The notes: generated by a model not told the origin, from the letters alone. A stretch of 17,501 bases of DNA from DAOUKH01 sp034421515 (GCA_034421515.1 DAOUKH010000091.1:1-17501), one strand, 5' to 3'; positions 7,337-14,380 are shown, numbered from the stretch's first letter. Made by a program: numbers and translations.

Positions 7337-8794
7337 ATGGGGACGCTGGGACGGCGGGTACGGCTCGCGGTGTACCTCGGCTTGGTGGCGGCGGGGTTGG
7401 CGCTTCAGGCCGCGCCGGTCAGCGCCCAGGCTCCAGGCGACGCCTTCCTCATCCACGTCGACGGGATCATCGACCCCAACCGTGCCAAGTACCTGGACCG
7501 CGCCATCGAGCGTGTCCAGGAGGAGCAGGGCGGGCTCGCGATCGTGCTCGTCGACACACCGGGCGGGCGCCTCGATTCGATGCGGGCGATGGTCGAGGAC
7601 ATCCTCGACGCCGGGGTGCCCGTCGTCACTTTCGTCGCGCCGCAGGGAGCTCAGGCGGGGTCGGCGGGCACCTTCATCACCGGCGCCGGGCATATCGCCG
7701 TCATGGCCCCTGGTTCCAACATCGGGGCGGCCACCCCCATCTCAGGCAGCGGAGAAGAACTGCCCGAGACCCTGGCCGACAAGGTCACCAACGATGCCGC
7801 TGCGCTGGCCCGCAGCATCGCCGAGGCCCGCGGACGCAATCCCAATGCCTACGAGGAGACCGTGCGTGAAGCCGCCTCGTTCACGGCCGTTCAGGCACTC
7901 GACCTCAACATGATCGACCTCATCGCCGACGACCTGAACGACCTGCTCGCCAAGATCGACGGCCGCGCCGTGGAGGTCGCCGGCCGGACCGTCACGCTCG
8001 AAACGGAAGGCATCCGTTGCATCGAGCCTCGGGCCGCCTGCAACGACATCGGCCTCAGCTGGGTCGAGCGCATCATCGACGTCATCGCCGACCCGAACAT
8101 CTCGTCACTGTTGCTCTCGTTGGGCGGCCTCGCAATCTTCATCGAAATCCTCAACCCGGGTCTCATATTCCCCGGGATCTTTGGGGTGATCGCCCTCGTG
8201 TTGGCGTTTGTGGCCTTCGGCAACATTCCGGTGAACTGGGCCGGTGTTGGGCTGATTCTGTTCTCCCTGGTGTTGCTCTACGTCGAGCTTCAGATCGCGG
8301 GGTTCGGCATCTTCGGCGCGGGGGCCATCGTCGCCTTCGTCTTCGGCACGATCTTCCTGCTGGAGCCGTGGGCGGCGGACCCGCCCTCCTTCGCGGGGCC
8401 GGACTTCAATCCAAGCCCGTGGCTCGTCGGCGGGCTTGCGGGCGGCTTCGGCGGCGCCTTCGCCCTGCTCACCTGGTTGGGACTGCGCGAGTCTGCTCCC
8501 GCCGCCGAGCAGCCCGCCGTCTTGGGCAAGACGGCCCGCGTCCGACGCGATCTCACCCCCACCGGCTCCGTCCTAGTCGATGGGCAGTTGTGGACCGCGG
8601 AGGAGGTCAACGGCGCCTTCGTACCCGCCGGGGAATTCGTCGAGATCGAGGAGCTCGACGGGCTGACGCTGCGGGTGAAGAAGCGCACCCGCCTGCTGCC
8701 CGAAGGGGGACGTCACAGTCTGCCCGAGGGCGGCGGCGACACCGAGGGCAAACCAGGAGACGACGGTCCGGCGCCGAGGCGTCCCGTGCATTGA
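7337..8794 (+). CDS. NfeD family membrane-bound serine protease (ClpP-class)
   Basis: A 485-residue long-form NfeD protein. Residues 1-30 look like a signal peptide ending APVSA-QA. The ClpP-like domain (about 33-235) has the S-K dyad: Ser109 in AQAGSAGTF and Lys149 in LADKVTND, matching the archaeal enzyme PH1510, which cleaves the C-terminal region of its stomatin partner. Four or five membrane segments follow between about 257 and 383, then the small OB-fold NfeD domain (about 395-452, VLGKTARVRRDL to LRVKKRTRLL). An SPFH/stomatin gene lies 104 bp downstream, the standard partner. Start: ATG at 7337, six bases after TATACT. The last codons overlap a promoter for the SPFH gene. Role: membrane protein quality control or raft organisation, inferred from the family. 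Confidence 0.95.
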   Translation: MGTLGRRVRLAVYLGLVAAGLALQAAPVSAQAPGDAFLIHVDGIIDPNRAKYLDRAIERVQEEQGGLAIVLVDTPGGRLDSMRAMVEDILDAGVPVVTFVAPQGAQAGSAGTFITGAGHIAVMAPGSNIGAATPISGSGEELPETLADKVTNDAAALARSIAEARGRNPNAYEETVREAASFTAVQALDLNMIDLIADDLNDLLAKIDGRAVEVAGRTVTLETEGIRCIEPRAACNDIGLSWVERIIDVIADPNISSLLLSLGGLAIFIEILNPGLIFPGIFGVIALVLAFVAFGNIPVNWAGVGLILFSLVLLYVELQIAGFGIFGAGAIVAFVFGTIFLLEPWAADPPSFAGPDFNPSPWLVGGLAGGFGGAFALLTWLGLRESAPAAEQPAVLGKTARVRRDLTPTGSVLVDGQLWTAEEVNGAFVPAGEFVEIEELDGLTLRVKKRTRLLPEGGRHSLPEGGGDTEGKPGDDGPAPRRPVH

Positions 8795-8820
8795 CGCTTC
8801 GGAGAGCGACAACGTAAGCT
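8791..8820 (+). promoter_or_regulatory. Internal promoter for the SPFH gene
   Basis: TTGACG (8791-8796), an 18-bp spacer and TAAGCT (8815-8820) give a good promoter match. The -35 hexamer contains the TGA stop of the NfeD gene. Transcription would start near 8827 and leave a leader of about 72 nt, so the SPFH gene can be made separately from the protease. Confidence 0.5.
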
Positions 8821-8898
8821 AGCGCCCGGAGAGCATCCGAAACATCGAACGCCGGGGCAATGTGCCGCCGGCTTGGCATTATCAGGAAGGAGCACGCA

Positions 8899-9768
8899 AT
8901 GGCCCCCGGAATTAACGTGGTACGCCAGTGGGAGCGGATGGTCGTACTGCGGTTCGGAAAGTTCATCGAGCTTCGGCATCCAGGAATTCGCTGGCTCTGG
9001 CCGTTCATCAACGCGGGGACACGCAAGGTGGACCTTCGAGAGCGGTTCATCACCATCCCCAGCCAGACCGCCATCACCCGCGATAACGCCCCCATCGACA
9101 TCGACTTCCTCATCTACCTCCGGGTGATCGAAAACGAACCGCAGAAGTCGGTCATCGAGGTACAGGACTTCATCGGCGCGGTGCAGGGCGTAGCGATCAC
9201 GACCCTTCGCGCCGTCATCGGCGACATCGCCCTCGACGACGTGCTCGCCAAGCGGGAGCAGATCAACGACACCCTGCGCGTCAAGCTCGACGAGATCACG
9301 GTGCGCTGGGGCGTCAAGGTGACCTCGGTCGAAATCCGCGAGATCACCCCGCCGCGCGATATTCAGGCGGCCATGAACCGCCAAATGTCGGCGGAACGGG
9401 AGCGCCGCGCCGCCGTCATCGAGGCCGAAGGCTCGCGCGTCGCCGCCGTCACCGTCGCCGAGGGTGAGAAGCAGGCCCAGATCCTCCGCGCCGAGGGCGA
9501 CCGCCAAGCGCAGATCCTCCGCGCCGAGGCGCATCAGCAGGCCCAAGTGCTCGAAGCCGACGGCTTCGCCCAGGCGCTAGACCGCATCTTCAGCGTCGCC
9601 CAGACCGTCGACGGAAAGACGATGGGACTCCAGTACCTCGAGACCCTCAAGAGCCTGGGCGACAGCCCCTCCACGAAGTTCATCTTCCCCATGGAGTTCA
9701 CCAACCTCCTGGCTTCGGTGCGCGGGATGTTCCCCGGCGCGGGCGACGGGGGCAAGGACGGCTCCTAG
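8899..9768 (+). CDS. SPFH/stomatin-like protein (slipin)
   Basis: A 289-residue SPFH (band 7) protein. The SPFH domain runs from about residue 8 to 165, with VVLRFGKFIELRHPGIRWLWP near its start and the typical WGVKVTSVEIREITPPRDIQ (137-156) near its end. A charged coiled coil follows (about 160-228), with a near-duplicate QAQILRAEGDR/QAQILRAEAHQ. The C-terminal segment includes KFIFPMEFTNLLASVRGMF. AGGAAGGAGCACGCA precedes the ATG at 8899 and fixes the start; the frame extends 13 codons upstream with no hydrophobic content. The hydrophobic N-terminal segment usual in slipins is missing, so the protein may attach to the membrane peripherally or through NfeD. It is the usual partner and substrate of the NfeD protease encoded upstream. 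It ends 7 nt from the convergent TldD stop. Confidence 0.94.
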   Translation: MAPGINVVRQWERMVVLRFGKFIELRHPGIRWLWPFINAGTRKVDLRERFITIPSQTAITRDNAPIDIDFLIYLRVIENEPQKSVIEVQDFIGAVQGVAITTLRAVIGDIALDDVLAKREQINDTLRVKLDEITVRWGVKVTSVEIREITPPRDIQAAMNRQMSAERERRAAVIEAEGSRVAAVTVAEGEKQAQILRAEGDRQAQILRAEAHQQAQVLEADGFAQALDRIFSVAQTVDGKTMGLQYLETLKSLGDSPSTKFIFPMEFTNLLASVRGMFPGAGDGGKDGS

Positions 9769-9775
9769 GCCGGAG

Positions 9776-11215
9776 CTACATCAGGCCGACGCGCACGTCG
9801 CGGAAGCGCGCGGGTGCGGCGCCGTGGCCGACGTGGCCGACCTGCTCGGGTTGGCCCTTGCCGCAGTTCGGCACGCCCCATACCATCCACGACTCGCCGC
9901 CGCACACCGCGTCGCATGACCCCCAGAACTGCGGGGTCGTGCCGGTGTAGGTGGGGTTCTTCAGCATCCGCCCCAGCTTGCCACCCTTGATCTCCCAGGC
10001 GATCTCCGTGCCGAACTGAAAGTTGAGCCGCTTGTCGTCGATGCTCCAGCTACGGTTCGTCTGCATATAGACGCCGTCGTCGGTGTCGGCGATCAGATCT
10101 TCGAGCGACCACTCGCCCGGCTCCAGGTTCACGTTGGTCATGCGGATAAGGGGAATGCGGTCCCAACCGCTGGCGCGGGCGGCCCCGTTGCTCCGGCCCC
10201 CGACCTTCGCGGCGGTCTCCCTTGAGGTCAGGTAGCCGACGAAGACGCCGCGGTCGACCACGGCGGCGCGCTGGGCGGGAATGCCCTCGTCGTCGTACCC
10301 AAAGGTACCCAGCCCGCCGAGGATCGTGGCGTCGATGCTGATGTTGACCGCGTCGGAGCCGTAGCGGAACGAGCCCAGCTTGTCGGTGGTGAGGAAGCTC
10401 GTGCCGGCGAAGGCCGCTTCCGTACCGAAAACACGGTCCAGCTCGATGGGGTGCCCGCACGACTCGTGGACCTGCAGCCCCGTCTGCGAGCCGTCGAGGA
10501 TAACCGTCATCTCTCCGGAGGGGCATTGGTCGGCAGTGAGCAGCGCCGCGGCCTCCTCGGCGATGCGTCCCGCGTTGCCCGGCAGGTCGAAGCGCTCAAC
10601 GAGCTCCCATCCCTCGGTGCCCATGTGCCGCCCCACGCTGTTGGGGTAGCTGCGGTTCTGCACCTCGCCTCCGCCCACCGCCGTGGCCTCCAGCAGACAG
10701 CCCGTCTCGACGAGGTCCTGCTCGATATAGCTCCCCTCCGTGCTGGCGAAGAGCTTCCGGATGCGCCCGATCTCCGTCGACGCCGAAGCGACCGCGATCC
10801 CCTTGACGCGTCGCATCTCGTCCGAGGCTCGCGTGAGCAACGCCACCTTCTCCGAGAGATCGACGGCGAACGGGTCGCGTCGCACCGGGGTGGCGTACGA
10901 TGCCGTGACTGGAGCGGGCTCCCCGATGTCGACGGGAGCGCGAAGGGCGGTGGAGGAGGCCTTGGCGAGCCGGACCGCCGCCGCGGCCGCCATGTCAACG
11001 TCGGGCGCGCCGAGCCGCGACGAGGCGGCGAAGCCCCAGCCGCCGTTGGCGATGACCCGCACGCCGATGCCCCGGCTGGTGTCCGACGTGACCGCCTCGA
11101 CACGGCCGTCCTTCACCAGGACGACCTGGCGCTCCTCATCGACGAACCGGGCGTCGGCGTAAGAAGCGCCGCGCAGCCGCGCCGTATCGAGCGCCCGCAG
11201 CAGCAGGTCCTTCAT
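9776..11215 (-). CDS. tldD: TldD-type metalloprotease
   Basis: A full-length 479-residue TldD/PmbA-family protein. HESCGH (250-255) is the HExxxH zinc motif of the catalytic TldD subunit. The N-terminal SYADARFVDEERQVVLVKDGRVE and the C-terminal GVPNCGKGQPEQ (447-458) with Cys451, a further zinc ligand, are typical of TldD rather than TldE. TldD normally forms a heterodimer with TldE/PmbA and degrades unfolded or small peptides; in E. coli it processes microcin B17 and antitoxin CcdA. No tldE is in the window, so the partner must be elsewhere or the protein acts alone. The ATG overlaps the TGA of the DUF488 gene (ATGA), so the two are translationally coupled and presumably co-expressed. Confidence 0.94.
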   Translation of the reverse strand: MKDLLLRALDTARLRGASYADARFVDEERQVVLVKDGRVEAVTSDTSRGIGVRVIANGGWGFAASSRLGAPDVDMAAAAAVRLAKASSTALRAPVDIGEPAPVTASYATPVRRDPFAVDLSEKVALLTRASDEMRRVKGIAVASASTEIGRIRKLFASTEGSYIEQDLVETGCLLEATAVGGGEVQNRSYPNSVGRHMGTEGWELVERFDLPGNAGRIAEEAAALLTADQCPSGEMTVILDGSQTGLQVHESCGHPIELDRVFGTEAAFAGTSFLTTDKLGSFRYGSDAVNISIDATILGGLGTFGYDDEGIPAQRAAVVDRGVFVGYLTSRETAAKVGGRSNGAARASGWDRIPLIRMTNVNLEPGEWSLEDLIADTDDGVYMQTNRSWSIDDKRLNFQFGTEIAWEIKGGKLGRMLKNPTYTGTTPQFWGSCDAVCGGESWMVWGVPNCGKGQPEQVGHVGHGAAPARFRDVRVGLM

Positions 11216-11760
11216 CGACGCGCCCCGGCGCTCGCATCGGGGCTAACGGACGCGTCAAACAGCCGGAGTTGGCTTGCGTGCCCCCCACCCGGCCCCTCGA
11301 GTTCGCCCTCCGCCTGCGCCGAGCCGTCCGCTCGCAGGTGCAGCGTCTCGATGCCCCGCTCCTCAAGTGCTAGGCCCACAAGCAGCCACCGGTGGCACGA
11401 CACGGGGTTCTCCTCGCTGCACATGATCGCCACCCGCTCTTCCTGCAGCATCTCTGTCAGGCGTTCTAGGCCACTTTTGAACCGCTGACTCCGCGCCAGC
11501 TTGGCGTAGCGCACGCGCCCCTCGGCGTCGTAGTACTCGGCCTCCTTAGGCCGACCGCCAAGTTCCGCGCCCATGAACACGTAGCCGATGCCGTTGGCCT
11601 CCAGAAAGGAGGCAAGGCGCTTCCGGTTGAACTGCGGCGCGTAGCGCGACGCAGGGTACGAGCGGACGTCCGCGACGATCTCGACCTCGTGGGCGGTGAG
11701 CACGCCGAGGAAATCGGTGAACGCGCGGTTGGAATGCCCTATGGTGAAGACGCTCGCCAT
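11212..11760 (-). CDS. DUF488 family protein
   Basis: A 182-residue DUF488 protein. It starts MASVFTIGHSNR with the family's TIGHS motif (6-10), then DVRSYPASRYAPQFN (31-45), the glycine-rich block GAELGGRP (64-71) and the cysteine motif CSEENPVSCHR (114-124). The biochemical function of the family is not established; the C..E..P..CHR motif suggests metal binding or thiol chemistry. The last 40 residues are proline/serine-rich and poorly conserved. Transcription: TATAAT lies 11 nt before the ATG, with no ribosome binding site between, so it can be made from a near-leaderless message in addition to read-through from DUF309. Its stop overlaps the tldD start by four bases. Confidence 0.92.
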   Translation of the reverse strand: MASVFTIGHSNRAFTDFLGVLTAHEVEIVADVRSYPASRYAPQFNRKRLASFLEANGIGYVFMGAELGGRPKEAEYYDAEGRVRYAKLARSQRFKSGLERLTEMLQEERVAIMCSEENPVSCHRWLLVGLALEERGIETLHLRADGSAQAEGELEGPGGGHASQLRLFDASVSPDASAGARR

Positions 11761-11771
11761 GGCGTCAGCGG

Positions 11772-11777
11772 ATTATA
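11772..11777 (-). promoter_or_regulatory. Perfect -10 box before the DUF488-tldD pair
   Basis: TATAAT on the minus strand, 11 nt before the ATG at 11760. The predicted start would be within about five bases of the start codon. The -35 region (around 11795-11800) is a poor match. It sits in the 45-bp gap after DUF309, so it would be an internal operon promoter. Confidence 0.5.
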
Positions 11778-11805
11778 CGCCCGCCCCTCGCGGCGCTTGG
11801 ACGAT

Positions 11806-12150
11806 TCACGGAAGCAGGCGCAGCTTGGGAGCCCGCCGCGCACCCGGTGGGGCCCCTTGGAAGGCGCGCACGTCGTCGAGGAGGCGGGCCACGTCGAGGC
11901 CCAAGCGCGAAGGCGCGAGCGGCGCGAGCCGCGACACGCCCTTGGCCAACATCGAAGAGGCGCCCTTCCGGTTCCCATGCGCTCCATGGTGCAGGCCGAC
12001 GGCCACCTGCAGGACTCCCTGGTAGAGCTCGCGGTCGAGCCCGTCGGCGGCAAGCCACAGACGCTCCAGCACCTCGTGCGCCTCGAAGTAGCGGCCCGCG
12101 TTGAAGAGCTCGACGGCCTCGGGTAGGCCTTCCTCCCTGGCCTCCGCCAT
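11806..12150 (-). CDS. DUF309 family protein
   Basis: A 114-residue all-helical DUF309 protein. The family signature is clear: FNAGRYFEAHEVLERLW (16-32) and LYQGVLQVAVGLHHGAHGNRKGA (42-64), two helical repeats with conserved histidines and glutamates. The biochemical role is unknown; the HE and HH positions suggest a metal or small-ligand site. The ATG at 12150 lies 11 nt after the stop of the Spx/ArsC-like gene, so it is almost certainly in the same transcript. The last 15 residues are basic and proline-rich. Confidence 0.92.
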   Translation of the reverse strand: MAEAREEGLPEAVELFNAGRYFEAHEVLERLWLAADGLDRELYQGVLQVAVGLHHGAHGNRKGASSMLAKGVSRLAPLAPSRLGLDVARLLDDVRAFQGAPPGARRAPKLRLLP

Positions 12151-12161
12151 CGTCCGTCCGG

Positions 12162-12506
12162 CTAGCCGATAAGCTCGGCGAGGCGGTCCTTATCGGAGCC
12201 GAACACGATCTCTCCGTCGATCTCGTAGATCGGCCTGCGGAGGATACTCGGCTCCTTGGCGATAAGGTCGAGGGCCTGCTCCGAGGAGAGCGACGAGCCG
12301 TCCACGCCCAGCTTGCGGAAGGACGGCTTGCGCGTGTCGATGAGCGAGGCGGGGTCGCCGCTAGAGAGCCGCAGGACCTCGTCGCGGCTCAACGGCTCCT
12401 TCGCGAACTCGCGGGCGGTGAACTCGATTCCCTTTTCCGAAAGCGACGCTTTCGCCTTGCGGCAGGAGGTTCAGGTCGCCTTCCAGTAGAACGTGACGTT
12501 CGCCAT
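12162..12506 (-). CDS. Spx/ArsC-family thioredoxin-fold selenoprotein candidate (in-frame TGA = Sec12)
   Basis: Translated from ATG 12506 with the TGA at 12473-12471 read as selenocysteine, this is a complete 114-residue Spx/ArsC (YffB-like) protein. The N-terminus MANVTFYWKAT is the first thioredoxin-fold strand, then U12-T-S-C15-R-K-A, where the family has CTSCRKA or CGTCRKA. The rest matches Spx relatives throughout: EFAKEPLSRDEVL, DTRKPSFRKLG, LIAKEPSILRRPI with the cis-proline Pro92. Frame, length and start are normal: AGGAG lies six bases before the ATG, and there is one interruption, exactly at the redox cysteine. A SECIS-like hairpin starts 17 nt after the TGA. Probable role: thiol/selenol reductase, arsenate reductase or regulator; not decided. 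Without Sec, only residues from about 39 onward would be called. The alternative is a point mutation (TGC to TGA) or sequencing error. It lies between a HemQ/Cld-family gene and DUF309. Confidence 0.85.
12438..12454 (-). promoter_or_regulatory. Candidate bacterial SECIS element
   Basis: The mRNA folds as CGAAAGC-GUC-GCUUUCG, a perfect 7-bp stem with a GUC apical loop. The stem starts 17 nt and the loop 24 nt downstream of the UGA. Known bacterial SECIS elements (for example E. coli fdhF) have a short stem about this far from the UGA and a G and U in the apical loop. A weaker lower helix is possible between UCCU just after the UGA and AGGGA beyond the stem. The hairpin uses AAA (Lys) and CTT (Leu), codons seldom used by neighbouring genes, which suggests selection on the RNA. 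Confidence 0.7.
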
Positions 12507-12545
12507 CGATCGCTCCTCTCCGTCTCTTACTTGCCCATCGTGCGG

Positions 12546-13244
12546 TCAGTCGCCCAGCGCGTCGAGGGCCTCGTCGATGCCCATCGAGACGCCGGTGAAA
12601 ATCGGCGTGTCACGCACCGTGTACATGCTCCCCCGCGTCTCCCGAAGCTCCATGACCAGGTCCAGAAAGTCGCCGGGGTGGTCGGACTCAAATGAGACGA
12701 CGAAGTCCTGGTCGTCGAGGCCGAAGGAGTACGAGGTGTTGATCCGCACCCGCGGATACTTGTGCCCAACCTTGATGTGGGTATCCATCATGGCCTGGCG
12801 CTCTTCCAGCGGAAGAAGGTACCAGTCCCGGCTCTTCACGAAGGGGTAGACAAAGAGATACTTCGAGCCGATGGGCCGGATCTTCAGCCGCGTGCCCTCT
12901 TGGCCCTCGTGGCTGTGGCGGTCGATGTACTGCGACTTCCGCGTCATCGCCAAGAACGAGTGCGGCATGGTGAGGTAGCCGCCCATGCAGGTGGAGTAGA
13001 TGCGCGTCGAGAGCGTCTGCAGGTCTTCCAAGTTGAGAGCCACGGTCCACAGGAAGAAGTCCGCGTCGGCGCGGGTGCCGGTAACCACGTAGGGCCGGAT
13101 CATCATCCGGTCGGAAAGCTCGCCGACCACGGCGGCGACCTCGCGCTTGCCCTGAGCCTTCGATTCGGCGTCCAAACGCCGCCACTCCGGCGACACCTGG
13201 TAAAAGGTGTATTTCACGAATTGGCGTCCGTCTTCAGCCAGCAA
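12546..13244 (-). CDS. Chlorite dismutase/HemQ-family heme protein (putative coproheme decarboxylase)
   Basis: A protein of about 232 residues of the chlorite dismutase superfamily. Typical blocks are QFVKYTFYQVSPEWRRL (8-24), GTRADADFFLWTV (56-68), FLAMTRKSQYI (97-107), YPFVKSRDWYLLPLEERQAMM (133-153) and FGLDDQDFVVSFE (174-186). Tyr133 and Lys137 fit the YPxxK pair of HemQ (ChdC), and His156 is the likely proximal heme ligand. HemQ converts coproheme to heme b in monoderm-type heme synthesis; whether this is HemQ, a true chlorite dismutase or another relative is not proven. The frame is open to a TTG at 13289, but a good promoter covers that codon. I place the start at the TTG at 13244, which has GGGGGA just upstream. 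First gene of the operon that contains the Spx/ArsC selenoprotein candidate, 39 nt away. Confidence 0.85.
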   Translation of the reverse strand: MLAEDGRQFVKYTFYQVSPEWRRLDAESKAQGKREVAAVVGELSDRMMIRPYVVTGTRADADFFLWTVALNLEDLQTLSTRIYSTCMGGYLTMPHSFLAMTRKSQYIDRHSHEGQEGTRLKIRPIGSKYLFVYPFVKSRDWYLLPLEERQAMMDTHIKVGHKYPRVRINTSYSFGLDDQDFVVSFESDHPGDFLDLVMELRETRGSMYTVRDTPIFTGVSMGIDEALDALGD

Positions 13245-13279
13245 TCGAGTCCCCCAACGATCCGCGATAGAGCCGCACC

Positions 13280-13308
13280 ATGCTAGCAACGGCTTCAGAG
13301 AGCGTCAA
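13280..13308 (-). promoter_or_regulatory. Promoter of the HemQ-like/Spx-like operon
   Basis: On the minus strand TTGACG (13308-13303), a 17-bp spacer and TAGCAT (13285-13280) make a strong sigma-70-type match. The start would be near 13273, giving a leader of about 29 nt to the TTG at 13244. It overlaps the upstream TTG at 13289, which therefore cannot be the start codon for this promoter's transcript. Confidence 0.65.
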
Positions 13309-13325
13309 CGAACCGCGCGGCGTAG

Positions 13326-13331
13326 TACGCT
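13326..13331 (+). promoter_or_regulatory. Possible -10 box of the epimerase gene
   Basis: TACGCT lies 34 nt before the TTG start, leaving room for a leader with AGGAGG. No convincing -35 hexamer is present at 16-18 bp; that region is occupied by the -35 of the opposing HemQ-like promoter. Confidence 0.3.
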
Positions 13332-13365
13332 ATTGCGCGACTGAAGACGGCAAAGGAGGGCGCGC

Positions 13366-14304
13366 TTGCGCTACCGGAAGGCGTTGGTGACCGGAGGGGC
13401 CGGTTTCATCGGCTCGCACATGGTCGAGCGGCTGCTCAACGACGGCGTCGACGTGTCCAGCGTCGACGATCTGTCCACGGGCCGGACGGCCAACATGCTT
13501 CCCGGCGCGGTCTATCACGAGATGGACCTGCGGTCGGACGGCCTCGCCGCCCTGGTCGCCGCCGAGCGGCCCGACGTCGTCTTCCACATGGCCGCCCAGT
13601 CGAGTGTCTCGCGGTCCATGCGCGAGCCAGGCGAGGACGCCGCGGTCAACGTCGGCGGCTCGATCAACCTGCTCGAAGCGTGCCGGCTGGCGGGCGTCGA
13701 TTGGCTCGTCTACAGCTCGACCGGCGGCGCGCTCTACGGCGAGCCGGAGCACCTCCCCTGCGGCGAGGATCACCCCGTCCGGCCACTCTCCCCGTACGGA
13801 GCAAGTAAGTACGCGTTCGAGACCTACCTGGATTGTTACCGGCAGGTCTACGGCTTCAAGAGTTCGGTCCTGCGGTACGGCAACGTCTATGGACCTCGCC
13901 AGGACCCCCACGGCGAAGCCGGCGTGGTCGCCATCTTCACCCTCAAGTTGCTCGCCGGCGAGCGCCCCGTCATATTCGGCGACGGGCTACAAGAGCGCGA
14001 CTTCGTCTACGTGAGCGACGTCATCGAAGCGAACATCGCCGCCGTCGAGCGGGAGGCGCGGGACACGTTCAACATCGGCGCCGGAGCGCCCACCAACGTG
14101 AACGCGATCTACGAACGCCTTGGCCGTCTGACCGGGTTCGACGGTCCCGCAGAGTACGCGGCGGCCCGCCCGGGTGACGTCTACAAGATCTACCTCGACG
14201 CGTCCAAGGCGCGGCGCCTGCTCGGCTGGTCGGCGGCGACGGAGCTCGACGAGGGGCTGCGGCGCGTCGTCGAGCATGCGCGCTCGGAGACGGCGGAAGC
14301 CTAG
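13366..14304 (+). CDS. NAD-dependent sugar-nucleotide epimerase/dehydratase (GalE-like)
   Basis: A 312-residue extended short-chain dehydrogenase. The NAD site TGGAGFIGSHMVERLL (9-24) has the GxxGxxG motif; DDLSTGR (34-40) contains the adenosine-ribose binding acidic residues; HMAAQSSVSRSM (74-85), the active-site strand VYSSTGGALYG (115-125) and YGASK (144-148, catalytic Tyr144 and Lys148) follow. RDFVYVSDV (211-219) is the usual C-terminal landmark. The best guess is a UDP-glucose/UDP-GlcNAc 4-epimerase or related enzyme for surface polysaccharide or cell-wall sugars; substrate not determinable. The start is TTG at 13366 with AAAGGAGGG five bases upstream. It stands alone, divergent from the HemQ-like operon and ending at a strong hairpin. 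Confidence 0.93.
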   Translation: MRYRKALVTGGAGFIGSHMVERLLNDGVDVSSVDDLSTGRTANMLPGAVYHEMDLRSDGLAALVAAERPDVVFHMAAQSSVSRSMREPGEDAAVNVGGSINLLEACRLAGVDWLVYSSTGGALYGEPEHLPCGEDHPVRPLSPYGASKYAFETYLDCYRQVYGFKSSVLRYGNVYGPRQDPHGEAGVVAIFTLKLLAGERPVIFGDGLQERDFVYVSDVIEANIAAVEREARDTFNIGAGAPTNVNAIYERLGRLTGFDGPAEYAAARPGDVYKIYLDASKARRLLGWSAATELDEGLRRVVEHARSETAEA

Positions 14305-14316
14305 GGGTTAAGGCCG

Positions 14317-14352
14317 CCGCCCGGCGCGCCCAAGTCTGAGCGCGCCGGACGG
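14317..14352. terminator. Hairpin between convergent genes, probable bidirectional terminator
   Basis: CCGGCGCGC at 14321-14329 pairs perfectly with GCGCGCCGG at 14340-14348 around a 10-nt loop; after one mismatch the stem can extend three more pairs. It lies 16 bp after the epimerase stop and 32 bp beyond the lipoprotein stop, the expected place for a shared terminator. There is no T-tract on either side, so it is not a classical intrinsic terminator. Confidence 0.55.
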
Positions 14353-14380
14353 GACACGGGAGAGGCCGAAGAAGAGACGC

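Noticed and set aside
9761..9776. Terminator hairpin between the SPFH gene and tldD
   Set aside because: GCTCC-N6-GGAGC is only 5 bp, overlaps both stop codons and has no T-tract.
12162..12392. A 76-residue gene starting at TTG 12392, taken alone
   Set aside because: It has no thioredoxin-fold N-terminus and no ribosome binding site at that TTG; it is the C-terminal part of the longer Sec-containing gene.
12471..12473. The TGA as a simple pseudogene stop or sequencing error
   Set aside because: Not fully excluded, but its exact place at the redox cysteine, the intact rest of the frame and the downstream hairpin favour recoding. No second defect is visible.
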